In this document: piece by piece, positions 1 to 10,300 of the stretch
Position numbering within the stretch: position 1 is the first letter of the stretch
Layout of the letters: every line of letters starts with the position of its first letter
Source of the DNA: Smittium culicis
Lineage: Eukaryota > Kickxellomycota > Harpellomycetes > Harpellales > Legeriomycetaceae
DNA: 20,670 nt
Reading direction: 5' to 3'
Assembly: GCA_001970855.1 (NCBI GenBank)
Contig: LSSN01000928.1
Coordinates: 1 to 20,670, forward strand
Program-made: the position numbers and the translations under genes
Notes under the pieces: generated by a model
What the model saw: the letters and a program-made list of their open reading frames with translations, nothing else
Database searches by the model: none
Told to the model about the DNA's origin: nothing

Positions 1-284
1 TCAAAAAAATAATCCCAATAGATGTTTCTCTGATTTCATATGATCTTTCAGCAACTAGCAAAGGAAGTGACTCGATCGGTAAGGTCACAGTAACAATTCG
101 AGAAAATCCAAAAAATCCACAATTTGAAAGTGATTCACCCATTTATTCTGGAGTTGGTATTGATACTGATATATTAACTGCGACAGGATTTGCTTATATT
201 TCTGCTGTCAATAAGCTAATTTATAAAAACGAAGATCACAAGAAAGAAATTCCACTAAAAAAACGTCGTGCTAACAATAATTAG
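1..284 (+). CDS. LEU4: 2-isopropylmalate synthase, C-terminal end (partial)
   Basis: The window opens inside this gene; codons run in the frame that starts at base 3 and end with TAG at 282-284, giving the last 93 residues. Visible motifs are KGSDSIGKVTVTIRENPKNP, then GVGIDTDILTATGFAYISAV followed by NKLI. This matches the LeuA regulatory (leucine-sensing) domain, where a GVGIDTDI block precedes a helix with SA(V/L)N. From the family, the enzyme condenses acetyl-CoA with 2-oxoisovalerate, the first committed step of leucine synthesis, and this domain mediates feedback inhibition by leucine. The protein ends in a short basic tail (KKRRANNN) after the domain. The catalytic TIM barrel lies upstream of the window, so intactness cannot be judged. 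A related LeuA-dimer enzyme such as citramalate synthase is a less likely alternative. Confidence 0.8.
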   Translation, partial: KKIIPIDVSLISYDLSATSKGSDSIGKVTVTIRENPKNPQFESDSPIYSGVGIDTDILTATGFAYISAVNKLIYKNEDHKKEIPLKKRRANNN

Positions 285-299
285 GTATTTATCAATACA

Positions 300-305
300 A
301 ATAAA
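300..305 (+). terminator. putative poly(A) signal of the isopropylmalate synthase gene
   Basis: AATAAA lies 16 nt after the stop codon. The hexamer is common by chance in such A+T-rich DNA, so this is only positional support. Confidence 0.3.
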
Positions 306-2248
306 TACTATTTTAACCACTAATGCTTAATCTATTCCAATTTTTTTGTCATTAAATAGTTTTAAATCTAGCAAAAATAAATATTCTTATAGCGTTTTGA
401 TAAAAAATTATATAATTATGGCAAAAAAACATTAACTTGCAATTTAACTAATTATGTAAAATAAGCTATGTTAATTACCATCATTCTTTATAGCATCGAC
501 GTTAACTATGTGAATCATTAAATATTTATTCAATATAATATTCTTTATTATCATGAAATTCACGCTTGAAGAAATTTATTTTAATCTCGCGCTGATTAAC
601 ACGTACTTGAATAACTTGTTTAGAAAAAATATGAATTATTCAGCATCAACTTAAATTTAATCATATTTATGTCATGAGACTAAAATTTACAAACCTTGAT
701 GAGCTGAAATGTAAATGAAATCTTTAAATTTTACCTGAATAAATCAAATAAGTCAAAGATCTATTAAATATTATTTTAGTCAAGGTTTAAAAAAAGTATT
801 AATATAAATATATCAACAAAAATAAAATTAATAATATTTCTCTTTGATGTGAAAAGCCTTAGGTATTATTCGGTAAAAGTGGATAAATGAACTCGAAACT
901 ATCAAAATCAGCAACTATAATTTATCTGGATGGCATAAAGCTGCGTGAAAAAAAAAGAAGATATATTGTACATTTTAGATTAACTGCTGTTTTTCAGTCA
1001 TTTATAAATAACTTTAGATATTAATAGGAAACCCGGTTAATAGAAAACACGTAAAAAGCAAGTATATTTACAGGGTATATTTAATTGTAGAACTGACTAT
1101 AAGGTTGTATAAAGTATCTTTAATATTTGCAACAAAGATATACGCCTTTTACTGATTATAAAACATAAACTGTGTTGTATAATGGTCAATACAACATTAT
1201 TTACCGTATAGTGCCTAAGATCTGCAAGACAAAATGTCTTACAGAATAGCCTTTTGGTTAGGTGATTGAATCTTAGGTCTTTCATACAACAAACTGTATT
1301 AATTGACTAGATAAAAAAAACTATTATAATCAGGAAAGAAATTCCTTTCGGGATCAATTGTTTTATATAACCAACAAAAAAAATAAATTGAATGGCCTAC
1401 TATGCTATAATATGTCATAATTTAAGAGGTTTAGTTTGCAAGACTATGTAGTAACCAAGCTATTGTGTACAATTATGTAGTTGTGTTAATAAATGGCGTA
1501 AATATGGATTTTTGTTAGTGCATTATGCAAGCGTAGGTACAGAAGATTATTTCAAACCAAAACCTTATTATTTGTTTATGAAAAAAAGTAAATGATGAGT
1601 AATATGATCTATATTTTTGCTCTAAATATTTAAAAGTCCCTGTTTTTTTGTGATCTGGCATTGAATGCTGTAAAGTTAGTTGTATCGAGCTTGGGTGTTT
1701 GTTTGCAATGGCTATAAAATATGCCAATATAAAATCATTAGTAGACATAATTCAAGTAAGTCAGTCTAATTGAGAAAGTTGGTTTTTTTTTGTTGAAGGG
1801 ATGCTGCTTGATAATAGTTAAGGATGACTTTTTAAAGTCTTTGATACGTTCGTTTTTTGGACTTGTAGTCTTGGAAATAGGTTGGTAGTAATATTTAATG
1901 TTTAGGGATTATTTAAGCTTTATTTGGGCTCGATAAGGCTCGAAGGCTTATAGGAGGATTATTTTTTGTACTCAAAACAAAAATATGCCAATAATATTTA
2001 GTTCAGTAACATCTAAATTATATTTTAGCGAATAGATTATTTGTATTAAGTTTGAGTTTTTATTTCAAGTCTATATTTGATAATAAGGTTTTAACGCAGC
2101 AAATAAATTTCCTGCTTGTGGGATATCTAAAAAAAACTATAATTTACAATGGTAGCCCAGATAGGTTACGTTTGTTAGAGTCTTCTACTTTGCTAAATAA
2201 CCCTGCTTTGTCAGATTAATAGATTTTTTTGCCTACTATTTATCTACG

Positions 2249-2290
2249 CCATCCCCTGCTTCAACATACTCCCCAATACTCTTACCCCCA
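2249..2290 (+). promoter_or_regulatory. pyrimidine-rich promoter/start-site region of the FHIP gene
   Basis: Starts with CCATCCCCTG, followed by TTCAACA and TACTC-type blocks, and ends 46 nt before the ATG at 2336. Pyrimidine-rich tracts just upstream of starts are usual in fungal promoters. The same order CCATCCCCTG, TTCAACA, TACTCTT recurs at 13757-13787, where a TATA box precedes it. The embedded CCCCT is also the core of the yeast stress element, so a transcription-factor site is an alternative reading. Confidence 0.4.
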
Positions 2291-2335
2291 ATTAATTTAT
2301 ATTATATTGACTCATACAATTCGTGATTAGACAAA

Positions 2336-5300
2336 ATGAGCAATGATTTCGCTCTGAATAATAGATCAATTAACGAGCCTCAAGATATACCAAAATATTC
2401 CGATTCAAATCTTGATAAGCCTCAAAATTTGAATTCAGACGATATCCTCAGCAAGTTCAAGAGCTTTGTTGTCAAAACTGGCGAAAAAATCGTTGAAAAA
2501 ATCTCTGTAGAAAAGCCTTACGTTAAAAGCTGGAATATTTTACATGAAATTTACTCTTCTGTGGTTAAAAAGGTCTACCCTTTTAGCTCTATCAGATCTG
2601 AAATTCCATTTCATTTACAAGCCATTTTATCTTCCCTAATTAAAGAATGGAATGAGTATTATAATCATTTATATCGAAATTCAAATTATTACAGCCTTAA
2701 AGCAATTAGCGATTCTACCTTTTTTTTGGGGTCTGTCTTAGACAATTCTTTGTATTATGAAATCGGTCCGTGTACCGAGTTTTTGATTAAAAAAAACTCG
2801 TTTTCTGCATTTGTTAAATTGGCTGAAATGGACCCGACAATTGATACAAATCTTGTAATGCTCCATTTTTTCAACATTATTATAGAAAGTTCTCCATATT
2901 TTTTCATATTTAATCCTGACTTCCGCATCTCGCTTTTACTGATCAGCTTAAATTCTCTTTATAAACTCGATCATTTTGAACAAACTAATTCTTTCTTCGA
3001 CAATAGTAACTCATTCAAGTTTAATTTTCCAAAGACATATAAATCCCTGGTATCAAAGATTTTAAAAGATACAAACAGCAGTTCACACAGTAAAAAGATC
3101 TTTACATTCCCTCCCCTTTCTTCTATTGGCAAAATCTGGAGAGAACAAATAAACTCAAAATCCCTCGAAAAAATCAAGCTTAACACTAACCTACTAATCA
3201 TAAAATCTATCAATTTAACTATTTCTCGGATGAAAGAAAGTTCCACATTGGCTTCTTTCTATTTTGGTTGGTCCCAAAAATCTATGAATATGTATTTTCA
3301 ATCGAACGAGTTTGGTTATTTTAGCTCCTCAAAGCTTTCTATGAACACCATGCCTTTTATTATCGATCAAGAAAGATTTTTTATATGGATGATTTTTTAT
3401 AACCTTATGGGCCCATATGAACTTGGTGAAATTTCTAGAGAATCTTTAGTAAACTTATCTAGCCTATATGCATTATCAGAAACTCAGGATAAAATCTCAA
3501 ATGTTTCTGGTGACGACGGAATTTTAACCGGAATCGTAGAAAATTTGAGCTATTTATACTCGCATATACCCATTAATTCGCCATCTAAAAGATCGTCACA
3601 TTTTAGAGTTTTCTCCCCAAAAATGATCGGACCTCGCTCTTTACCCACTTCTATTAGAAAATTATATGACCACAATCTGGAGCTTCGAAATAAACCTAAA
3701 CTTCAGCCATCTTACTCCCACGCTAAATCATTATTCCCTAGCCCACAAGAATTTGTTTCTCTATCAAAAGTTTTAAACCAAGGAACTAATTTTTTAACGA
3801 ATAACAGTTTTTTAGCTGAATTTAGTGCCAAGTCATTTAAAAAACAAAAAACTGTCGATATATTTTACTTTTGCTGGGAATTGTTAGATGAAATTGCTAT
3901 TGTTTTTAAAAAAAATACTGTAAGACTTTTTTTTTTAAATTATTTGAACTAACTTTACATTTATAAAAAAAATTACAGATATTACCAAGCTTTTTGTAAA
4001 TAATTAAAAAAAAAACACATCTCCTATAATAATAATAAAATTGTTGCCAAAAAATAAATAGAAACTAACCCGTGAACTTAGCATGAAAATAAGCGCCTCA
4101 TTTTTGCAACCGTCTGTTCTTTCGAGCTTGGAATCAAAGTATTATTTATTTATTTTTTTAATCTTACCTTTTAGTTCCCTTTTTACTCGAGTACTGACAT
4201 TGTAATTTATTACTTAAACTCTTTTCAATAATATATTTAATTTCGTGTAATTCTTTAGATCAAGGCGCGCCTCTTTTTCATCCACAGTATACTCCACCGA
4301 GCTATTAAAACTTGCAAGTTCTGAGACTTTAAGAGCACCTTTTTATACATTGCTACTAGGAAATGACATTTCTCCAGAGTTTCCCGATTCACGAAAGAGT
4401 TCATTCGGCAGTAGTACAAACAATAGTAGAAGAAGTTCCATATCAACTACAAATGAAAAACCAAAGCTTGACCTTGAGAATGTAGCTGATATTTCAGATT
4501 TAGAAATCTATAAAAATGGAATTAAAAATATTTTAATGAAAAGAATGTTCGATAAAGACTATAAATTAAGCTTAGCTACTATGAATTTATTCGACACAAT
4601 TCTAGACTCATTTGACCAGTATGTCTATGTCAATTTAGTGTTGAGAAATTTTTGCAAAATAGATGCCTCAAAACCTGAATACTACCTATACTCTATTGAT
4701 GAAAATATTCAAATTGAAAATTCTGGAAATGACCCAAACCATAAAGATATTTTAGGAATCGACTTTAATCTAGCTGTTGTAATTAAGAAACATTTTTTAA
4801 ATTCAAGACCCTCATTTATACATGAATCATTCCCTGACGCAGTCGCAGCTGCCAGATCTAAGTCCAAGCCATTTAACCAAAGCTCAAATAATCCCAGTAC
4901 TAATAGCACACCCTGCATTACCCCGGCTAAAACATACTCTAGTTCTACAGAAACTAACTATAATAACCTGAACACTTTTGAAAACACTTCAAAAGATCAA
5001 TCTTCATCAGAAATATTAGACCACTCTCTAACAAACAGTGAGACTAGCAAAAATAGTAATTTAATTCAAACAGAAAACTCAATTTTTAAAGCTCGGGAAA
5101 CCCCAGCCAATATTAATAGCGTAGAATATCACAAGCCAAATATAAACAATCCTAGTTTTATAAATCTATCCAATGAAGAAAATGATTTATACTTGCAAAA
5201 AAGCTTGGAAAAAATTCGTTTTATTAATAATTATAAAAAATCCTTTTGGAAGCCCATTACTGGAAACAATCTTTCTCTTTTGATGGATACAAGCTTTTAT

Positions 5301-6236
5301 CCTGGGACATTTTATATTCATTTACTAAAGCTTCTTAAAGTTATGCAAACTCGAGACATTTCACATAATATTGTTCTTACTAGCATAATAAGCAAGTTGT
5401 TACTAATAGGAAACCATGATTTATCACTTTTCATGCTTCTTAAAAATAGCATTATTTATTTTGATGATCAAAAAGAAGATTTCAATACTTATAATCCCGC
5501 ATCCAAAGATCCTACTAGAGATTCATCTTCTCTAGCAAAGATTTCAGCAGAATCTGACTCGACGAAGCTTAATAGCAATAATAGTGCCAACATTTATTTC
5601 TATGATATCCTTGTTAGACTATCTTCAAAAATAGTTGCTAAGTCGTTTTATGTCGATAGTTTCAACGAAAAGCTGATATTTTATCATAAGAATGGAATTT
5701 CTGATAACATTTTCCCTGAAAATCAAGATAAATCCTCGATGAATAGAAATGGCCTAAATGACCTGTCAGAAAATTTGAAATCACTTCAACAATCTAATAA
5801 GCCCCAGTTTTTAGAAACAGGTGACTCGCTTAGTCAACTTACATTAAATCCAAATAGCCAGAAACTTAGTAACAATCTCGATGATCTTATCCAATCCGAT
5901 CAATTCGCAATTAAGCCCGATACTGATGAACTTGAGCCATTATCTATTCACTCTAGCAATCAAGTAACACCCGTTAATTCCCCAAGTTCTAAGAAATCTC
6001 GACCTAAAATTAGCCAAGTCCAGTCTCCAACAGATACAATTACTAGCAGTACAACAGAAAGTGTGCCAAAACAAACAACAAACAAGAGACTAGTTAATGC
6101 GTACCTAGTTCTTGATGAATTCTGCAACGAAATCGGGAGTATCGCCTTAGCTCACTCGGTTTACGACCTGGAATACGCATTTGAGCATTTGAATATCATC
6201 AATGATACAGACTTAACCTTCTTTGAAAAGCCATGA
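2336..6236 (+). CDS. FHIP: FHIP (FTS-Hook-interacting, FAM160/RAI16-like) family protein, four exons
   Basis: Exons by my splicing: 2336-3919, 3979-3995, 4082-4138, 4259-6236; total 3636 nt, 1211 residues. Family signs: residues 156-210 hold FVKLAEMD, then LVMLHFFNIIIESSPYFF and FRISLLLISL, matching the conserved helical block of FAM160 proteins. Exon 4 begins with the matching ELLKLASSETLRAPFYTLLL and continues with LATMNLFDTILDSF and VNLVLRNF. The C-terminus has VLDEFCNEIGSIALAHS from residue 1170, close to the family's LEEFCKELAAIA motif. Ser/Asn-rich linkers (about 720-840 and 1040-1165) are inserted between these blocks. Known role of the family: with FTS and Hook it forms the FHF complex that attaches early endosomes to dynein/dynactin. 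The open frames on either side of 3953-4258 look like two genes, but the second has no ATG at its beginning and splice phases join them exactly. Function here is inferred from family membership. Confidence 0.75.
3920..3978 (+). other. FHIP intron 1 (59 nt)
   Basis: Donor GTAAGA at 3920 and acceptor TTACAG ending at 3978. An ACTAAC branch sequence lies about 25 nt before the acceptor, the spacing expected of a fungal intron. The upstream exon ends on a complete codon. Confidence 0.6.
3996..4081 (+). other. FHIP intron 2 (86 nt)
   Basis: Donor GTAAAT at 3996, branch-like ACTAAC about 13 nt before the acceptor CTTAG that ends at 4081. The phase (two bases carried over) fits the next exon, which reads on as FMKISASFLQPSVLSSLES. 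Confidence 0.55.
4139..4258 (+). other. FHIP intron 3 (120 nt)
   Basis: Donor GTATTA at 4139 and acceptor TTCTTTAG ending at 4258. The two-base phase matches on both sides, giving ...LESK followed by SRRASFSSTVYS. An earlier AG (CTTTTAG) would run into a stop codon. Confidence 0.55.
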
Positions 6237-6289
6237 TTATAATTAAAATCATATTTATAATTAACCATTTTTATTTATTATTTTTTAAC

Positions 6290-6295
6290 AATAAA
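6290..6295 (+). terminator. putative poly(A) signal of the FHIP gene
   Basis: AATAAA 54 nt after the FHIP stop codon, inside a T-rich 3' flank; weak because the hexamer is frequent in this DNA. Confidence 0.3.
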
Positions 6296-6877
6296 CTATT
6301 GGTTATTAAGTTATATTGGTTCATTTTTTTTCTAGTATACTAATAATGTATCTGTTTCTTATTTAAATATATATATTTTTAATTTATTAAATTATGAGAT
6401 AATAATAGTGATTTGATTGCTGTATTTGGGTTAGTAATTGCTACTTTTATATTGTATTGATTTTTAAAAAACATATTTATAATACTTTGATAGCAGCATT
6501 AGAAAATATGCAGAAAAGTACTAATTAGGGAAAGTAAAAAGTGTAGCTGGTGCCAGACATTAAAAACTAAAAATAAAATTCACAAATAAATTACTCTACC
6601 ATGCTGCCAGCTGAATCTTGAAGGGTTTGATATCAATCTAAAGATATACCCAGATATAGCTTCAAGTAGGCTAGATGACTGAAATTACAAGTAGCCATGT
6701 AATAAAGCACATATAAATAAAATTGAACCCGTTAGATATCATTGAGCTTTCAAGTCAGAACCTAAATCATATTTGATTATTGAAAGATAGATACAAACGC
6801 ATACTTGGAAATGATTGATTTTGTTCTCCTATTATTAAGTCTACCTAAAATCTGGGATCTATATTACGGTCGAACTC

Positions 6878-6902
6878 GGGGCTACTACATAGTAATAGTC
6901 CC
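6878..6902. repeat. hairpin, 11-bp arms with a 3-nt loop
   Basis: GGGGCTACTAC pairs with GTAATAGTCCC across the loop ATA; the arms have one G-T pair and one C-A mismatch. It is the most stable-looking fold I saw in this gap and sits where the two flanking genes converge. Whether it is transcribed is unknown. Confidence 0.4.
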
Positions 6903-7306
6903 AGGTTATGCTGAAAGTATCGGTTCACCCTGTTTCGAGATGGACCTCCTCTGAAATCGCTGCTCTTCAGATATCTTATTGTTGCTTTAACTATCTTCAG
7001 CCAAGAGCTGTGAAAGAATGTGTGAAATTTTGATTTATAGCATTGTTGATCCCCAAAAAAACAATGTGGTATTTCATCATTAGTAGGTTACTTTAACATT
7101 TACTGCTAAAGCACAATATTAATTTTAAAAAAAAAGCGGTATATCTAATGGCAAATATAATAAAAGATTTTTTTTTGAATTAAATAGTATTAAAGCAAAA
7201 TATCATTAGCTAAAGTTATTTTTTTCTGCTACTTAAAAATAGAAAAAAAAAATTTTAGCCTATTAGGTGATATCAATAACTGTAAAATTTTAAAAGAAAA
7301 GGTAAA

Positions 7307-7312
7307 TTTATT
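7307..7312 (-). terminator. putative poly(A) signal of the nucleoporin-like gene
   Basis: AATAAA on the minus strand, 38 nt past the stop codon; positional support only. Confidence 0.25.
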
Positions 7313-7349
7313 TGCATTTAAATAGACAATTAGGATAATAAATATTTTT

Positions 7350-10300
7350 TTATCTATTAAATTTATATTGCGGGAGATCATCTTGGTTCAGATTAAGTAT
7401 AAGAGAGTAAATTTCGTTGAATTCTGGAACGTGCGAAAATTTGTTAGTTAAGCTATTTTTACTAAGATTCTCAGAAACAGAGAATGTGAAATTGTTATAG
7501 CTAGCCTTATTGTTTTTGTTTAGTTCTGATGATTTGGACGAGTTTGGATAAATAAATTTAAAAGAAGGCAAGTTATCTGCACCTTTGTTGACGGATTTTG
7601 GCAACATTTCTTTTATAACGTGAGAAAATCTAGCAGAGTTTGATACCGGAAGATTATCCATTGAGCTTCCCGAAACACCGATATTAGCATACTTTGGCTT
7701 ATTAAAAACAAATGTACCATCAGTAGATTGGTTATCTAGTGCTGGTTTTCCGAAAGAGAAATTATTATTTTTCTGGTGTGCTTCAGAAGAGCTGAGCGTT
7801 GAAGGGTGGGTGGAGCGAATAGAAATGTCATTACCCAATAAATTACTACTATTTGAATCCAAATTTCCACCTTTTTCAGCATTAAAAGAAGTAACTAAAT
7901 CTTGTTTTTCATATTTAGGTATTGAAAAGATATTTTGATTAGCATTGGCATTGATAAGAGATGAACTTTCATTTGAATTTTTCTCAAGTTTTGGGTGAAT
8001 ATCAATTGTAACAGGTGCATCTACAGAAACTGGTTTAAACAAGCTACTACTTTCTAAAGATTGAGAAATAGGAAATGATGTTATAGGAGAATTGGCGTTA
8101 AATAGGCTGTTGGTTATTTTAGTGCTAATCTGATTAGGCTGAATTGTAGAGGTTTCAGGAACCTTAGTAGAGTCAAGTATTTTAGTGTTAAAATTACTTT
8201 TTTGGTTCAAACTAGTGGAGGGTGCGTTTGAAAGAGTGATTGCCCTTTCGCTAACTTTGGGCGAATTGACATCAATATCCATTCCCATATCCATTTCTAC
8301 ATTTAAAGCTTTCTTTTTTCTAATTTGGAATGAAGATTGGAAAGGAAGTCTTAGATCTTGTGTGTTATCATTAGTGGAAAACATCGAGTAGCCATTCTGT
8401 CTTCTAGATCTAGTAACCATGAACTTTTTGTTATTATTTAAATGGGATTTTAATTGTTGGGCATTTGGAACTATTTCGGTATTGTTTTTGATTTGTAAAT
8501 TATCGCTATCAATATGCATACGTTTGTAGTTATTAGTAGAATCATTTGGGATTTCGTCTGGTTGGCGTATAATAGTGGATAAATTAACGCGGGATTTTAC
8601 TTCTTCAGGTGCAGTCTGAAATAAAATATCCATAGACCTATTCTGCAGAGATGGTGTTGAATCAGTAGACTTATCGATTGAAGAAAGTAACTCGGGCTGT
8701 AAGGATTTACGTGGAGATTTATTTTGCTTTTTAATAAACTGGAATTGTGGCCCTTTTAATTTGTTAAAAGTAATGCTTTCAGAGCCGTTGAATTCATGTG
8801 AATTTTTAGAATTGATTAGTTCATTTGAGGGATTTAATTGATGTTCGTTGGTATTATCTGATAATCTATCGTTCAGTCTAGACGTCATAGGGCTGTTTAT
8901 TGAATCACTATCAGAGCTTTTAATAATATTCAGCAATACCTTTGCAGTTACACTAGCAGGTTGCTTTGATTTAGAGTTTTCTAAACTTTGATCTATTTGG
9001 CTGTTTTTTTCAATAGTGGAACCTAATTCTGGCGCAATTTTAGATGTAGAGATCTTTGGCGAGGATTTAGGTTCATGTGCTAAGCCAGACGTATTTGAAA
9101 AGTGGTAATTGATGTTAAGTTTTTGGAATGGCGAGCTTTCACCTCTATAACCAACGCCGAAGTAAGGAGCATGTCCTGGAGGGTTTGAGTTGCGTATGTT
9201 TAGCTTCTTCAGCTTTTCTGTACCCTGCATTAATGAAACGCTTCTTCCCAGCCGTCTATTTGATTTTAAGCCAATTGCGGATAAACACGATGAGAAGCTA
9301 TCAAAACTTTCGACCTTCATTTTTTTAGATGAGTTTTGGACGCTAGTAGTGGTATAATCCAAATTATCACTATTCATTTTATGGAAATGTGGGGGTTTGT
9401 CGCTAGGACGTTTAAATATACTGGATAATGTTCCGTTATGAGATACGTCATACATATTTTTTGTGGGCCAGATGTGTGCAATATTATCTTGACTATTTGA
9501 AGAACTTGTTTGGTTGTGAGATTCATTGTTAAAAATCGATAGCGGGATATTTTTAAAATTTAAGGAACTGTTTCTATTTGAAAAAATAAGACTATTTTCA
9601 TGATTCTTCGAGGTCTGAGATTTATTGGAAAGTAAATAATCCATATTATCAAGACTTAAATTCTGGTTGCTTATTAATTGTAAATTGTCTTCTAAATCTT
9701 TTTGAGGGTTATTAAATTCCATATACTCGTCATTTTCTGCCGAGTTTGGATCATTAACTAATTCATTAGCAAATGCTTCATGATTAGTTTTGTGTGAAGT
9801 TGGTATTTCGTAGTTATAATCTTGGTTATTTGTATGAGTATCATCATGGTTAGGAGAAAGAGAGTGATTTTTATGAGTGTCCGAGAATTCATTTGGGATT
9901 TCAAGGGAAGCGTCAGCCGAATTTTCAGTGGATTCAACTATAGTTTTATCAACTGAACCGCCTTTAGGAAAAGAAATGGGAGCATCATTTTCTGAGTTAG
10001 AGGCGCTAGTAGTGGTATCAGTAATCAAAATATCGTCAGAAGTAGAAGGTTTTACAAGAGGAGATATAACTTTCTGCAAAATTGGGCTGGTGATAGATTC
10101 ATCGTTGTAGCTTTTATTATCTTTAAATTCAATATTATCTGGGTTTGGAGTACATTGATCGTCTGTAAGAACTTTTTGATCGCTCTGTGCAGGACTTGGG
10201 AATGGATCAGAAAGGATAGCTTTTGAATCCGATGATGATTCTATAGAGCTTTTATTTATGGTTGTATCAAATTTAGTATTCGTTATTATTGGCTCAAGTA

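Larger units (their letters stand above)
285..2335. other. 2-kb A+T-rich intergenic region, no gene recognised
   Basis: Contains short minus-strand open frames (about 1097-1285 and 1515-1748) with no recognisable motif and a composition expected of random A+T-rich DNA. No tRNA B box or other RNA-gene signature was found. The last 90 bases turn pyrimidine-rich (CCATCCCCTG at 2249-2258, then runs of C and T to about 2290), which looks like the promoter/start region of the FHIP gene. Confidence 0.6.
6237..7349. other. convergent intergenic region with a hairpin-bearing island
   Basis: Lies between the 3' ends of the FHIP gene (+) and the nucleoporin-like gene (-). Most is plain A+T-rich flank. 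About 6840-6990 is less A+T-rich and holds a 25-nt hairpin (6878-6902) and a 41-codon open frame (6908-7033) with no recognised motif. A reverse poly(A) hexamer (TTTATT, 7307-7312) sits 38 nt past the stop of the minus-strand gene. Confidence 0.5.

Noticed and set aside
1097..1748. Minus-strand open frames of 62 and 77 codons
   Set aside because: No family motif, no supporting start or splice context, and composition expected of A+T-rich non-coding DNA.
3953..4349. Two separate genes, or a pseudogene broken by stop codons, at the FHIP locus
   Set aside because: The downstream frame starts at a TTG, not an ATG, and phase-compatible GT-AG introns with branch sites join the frames into one family-like protein.
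6862..6880. tRNA B-box-like string (GTTCGACC on the minus strand)
   Set aside because: Last consensus base is wrong and no A box or acceptor-stem pairing was found.
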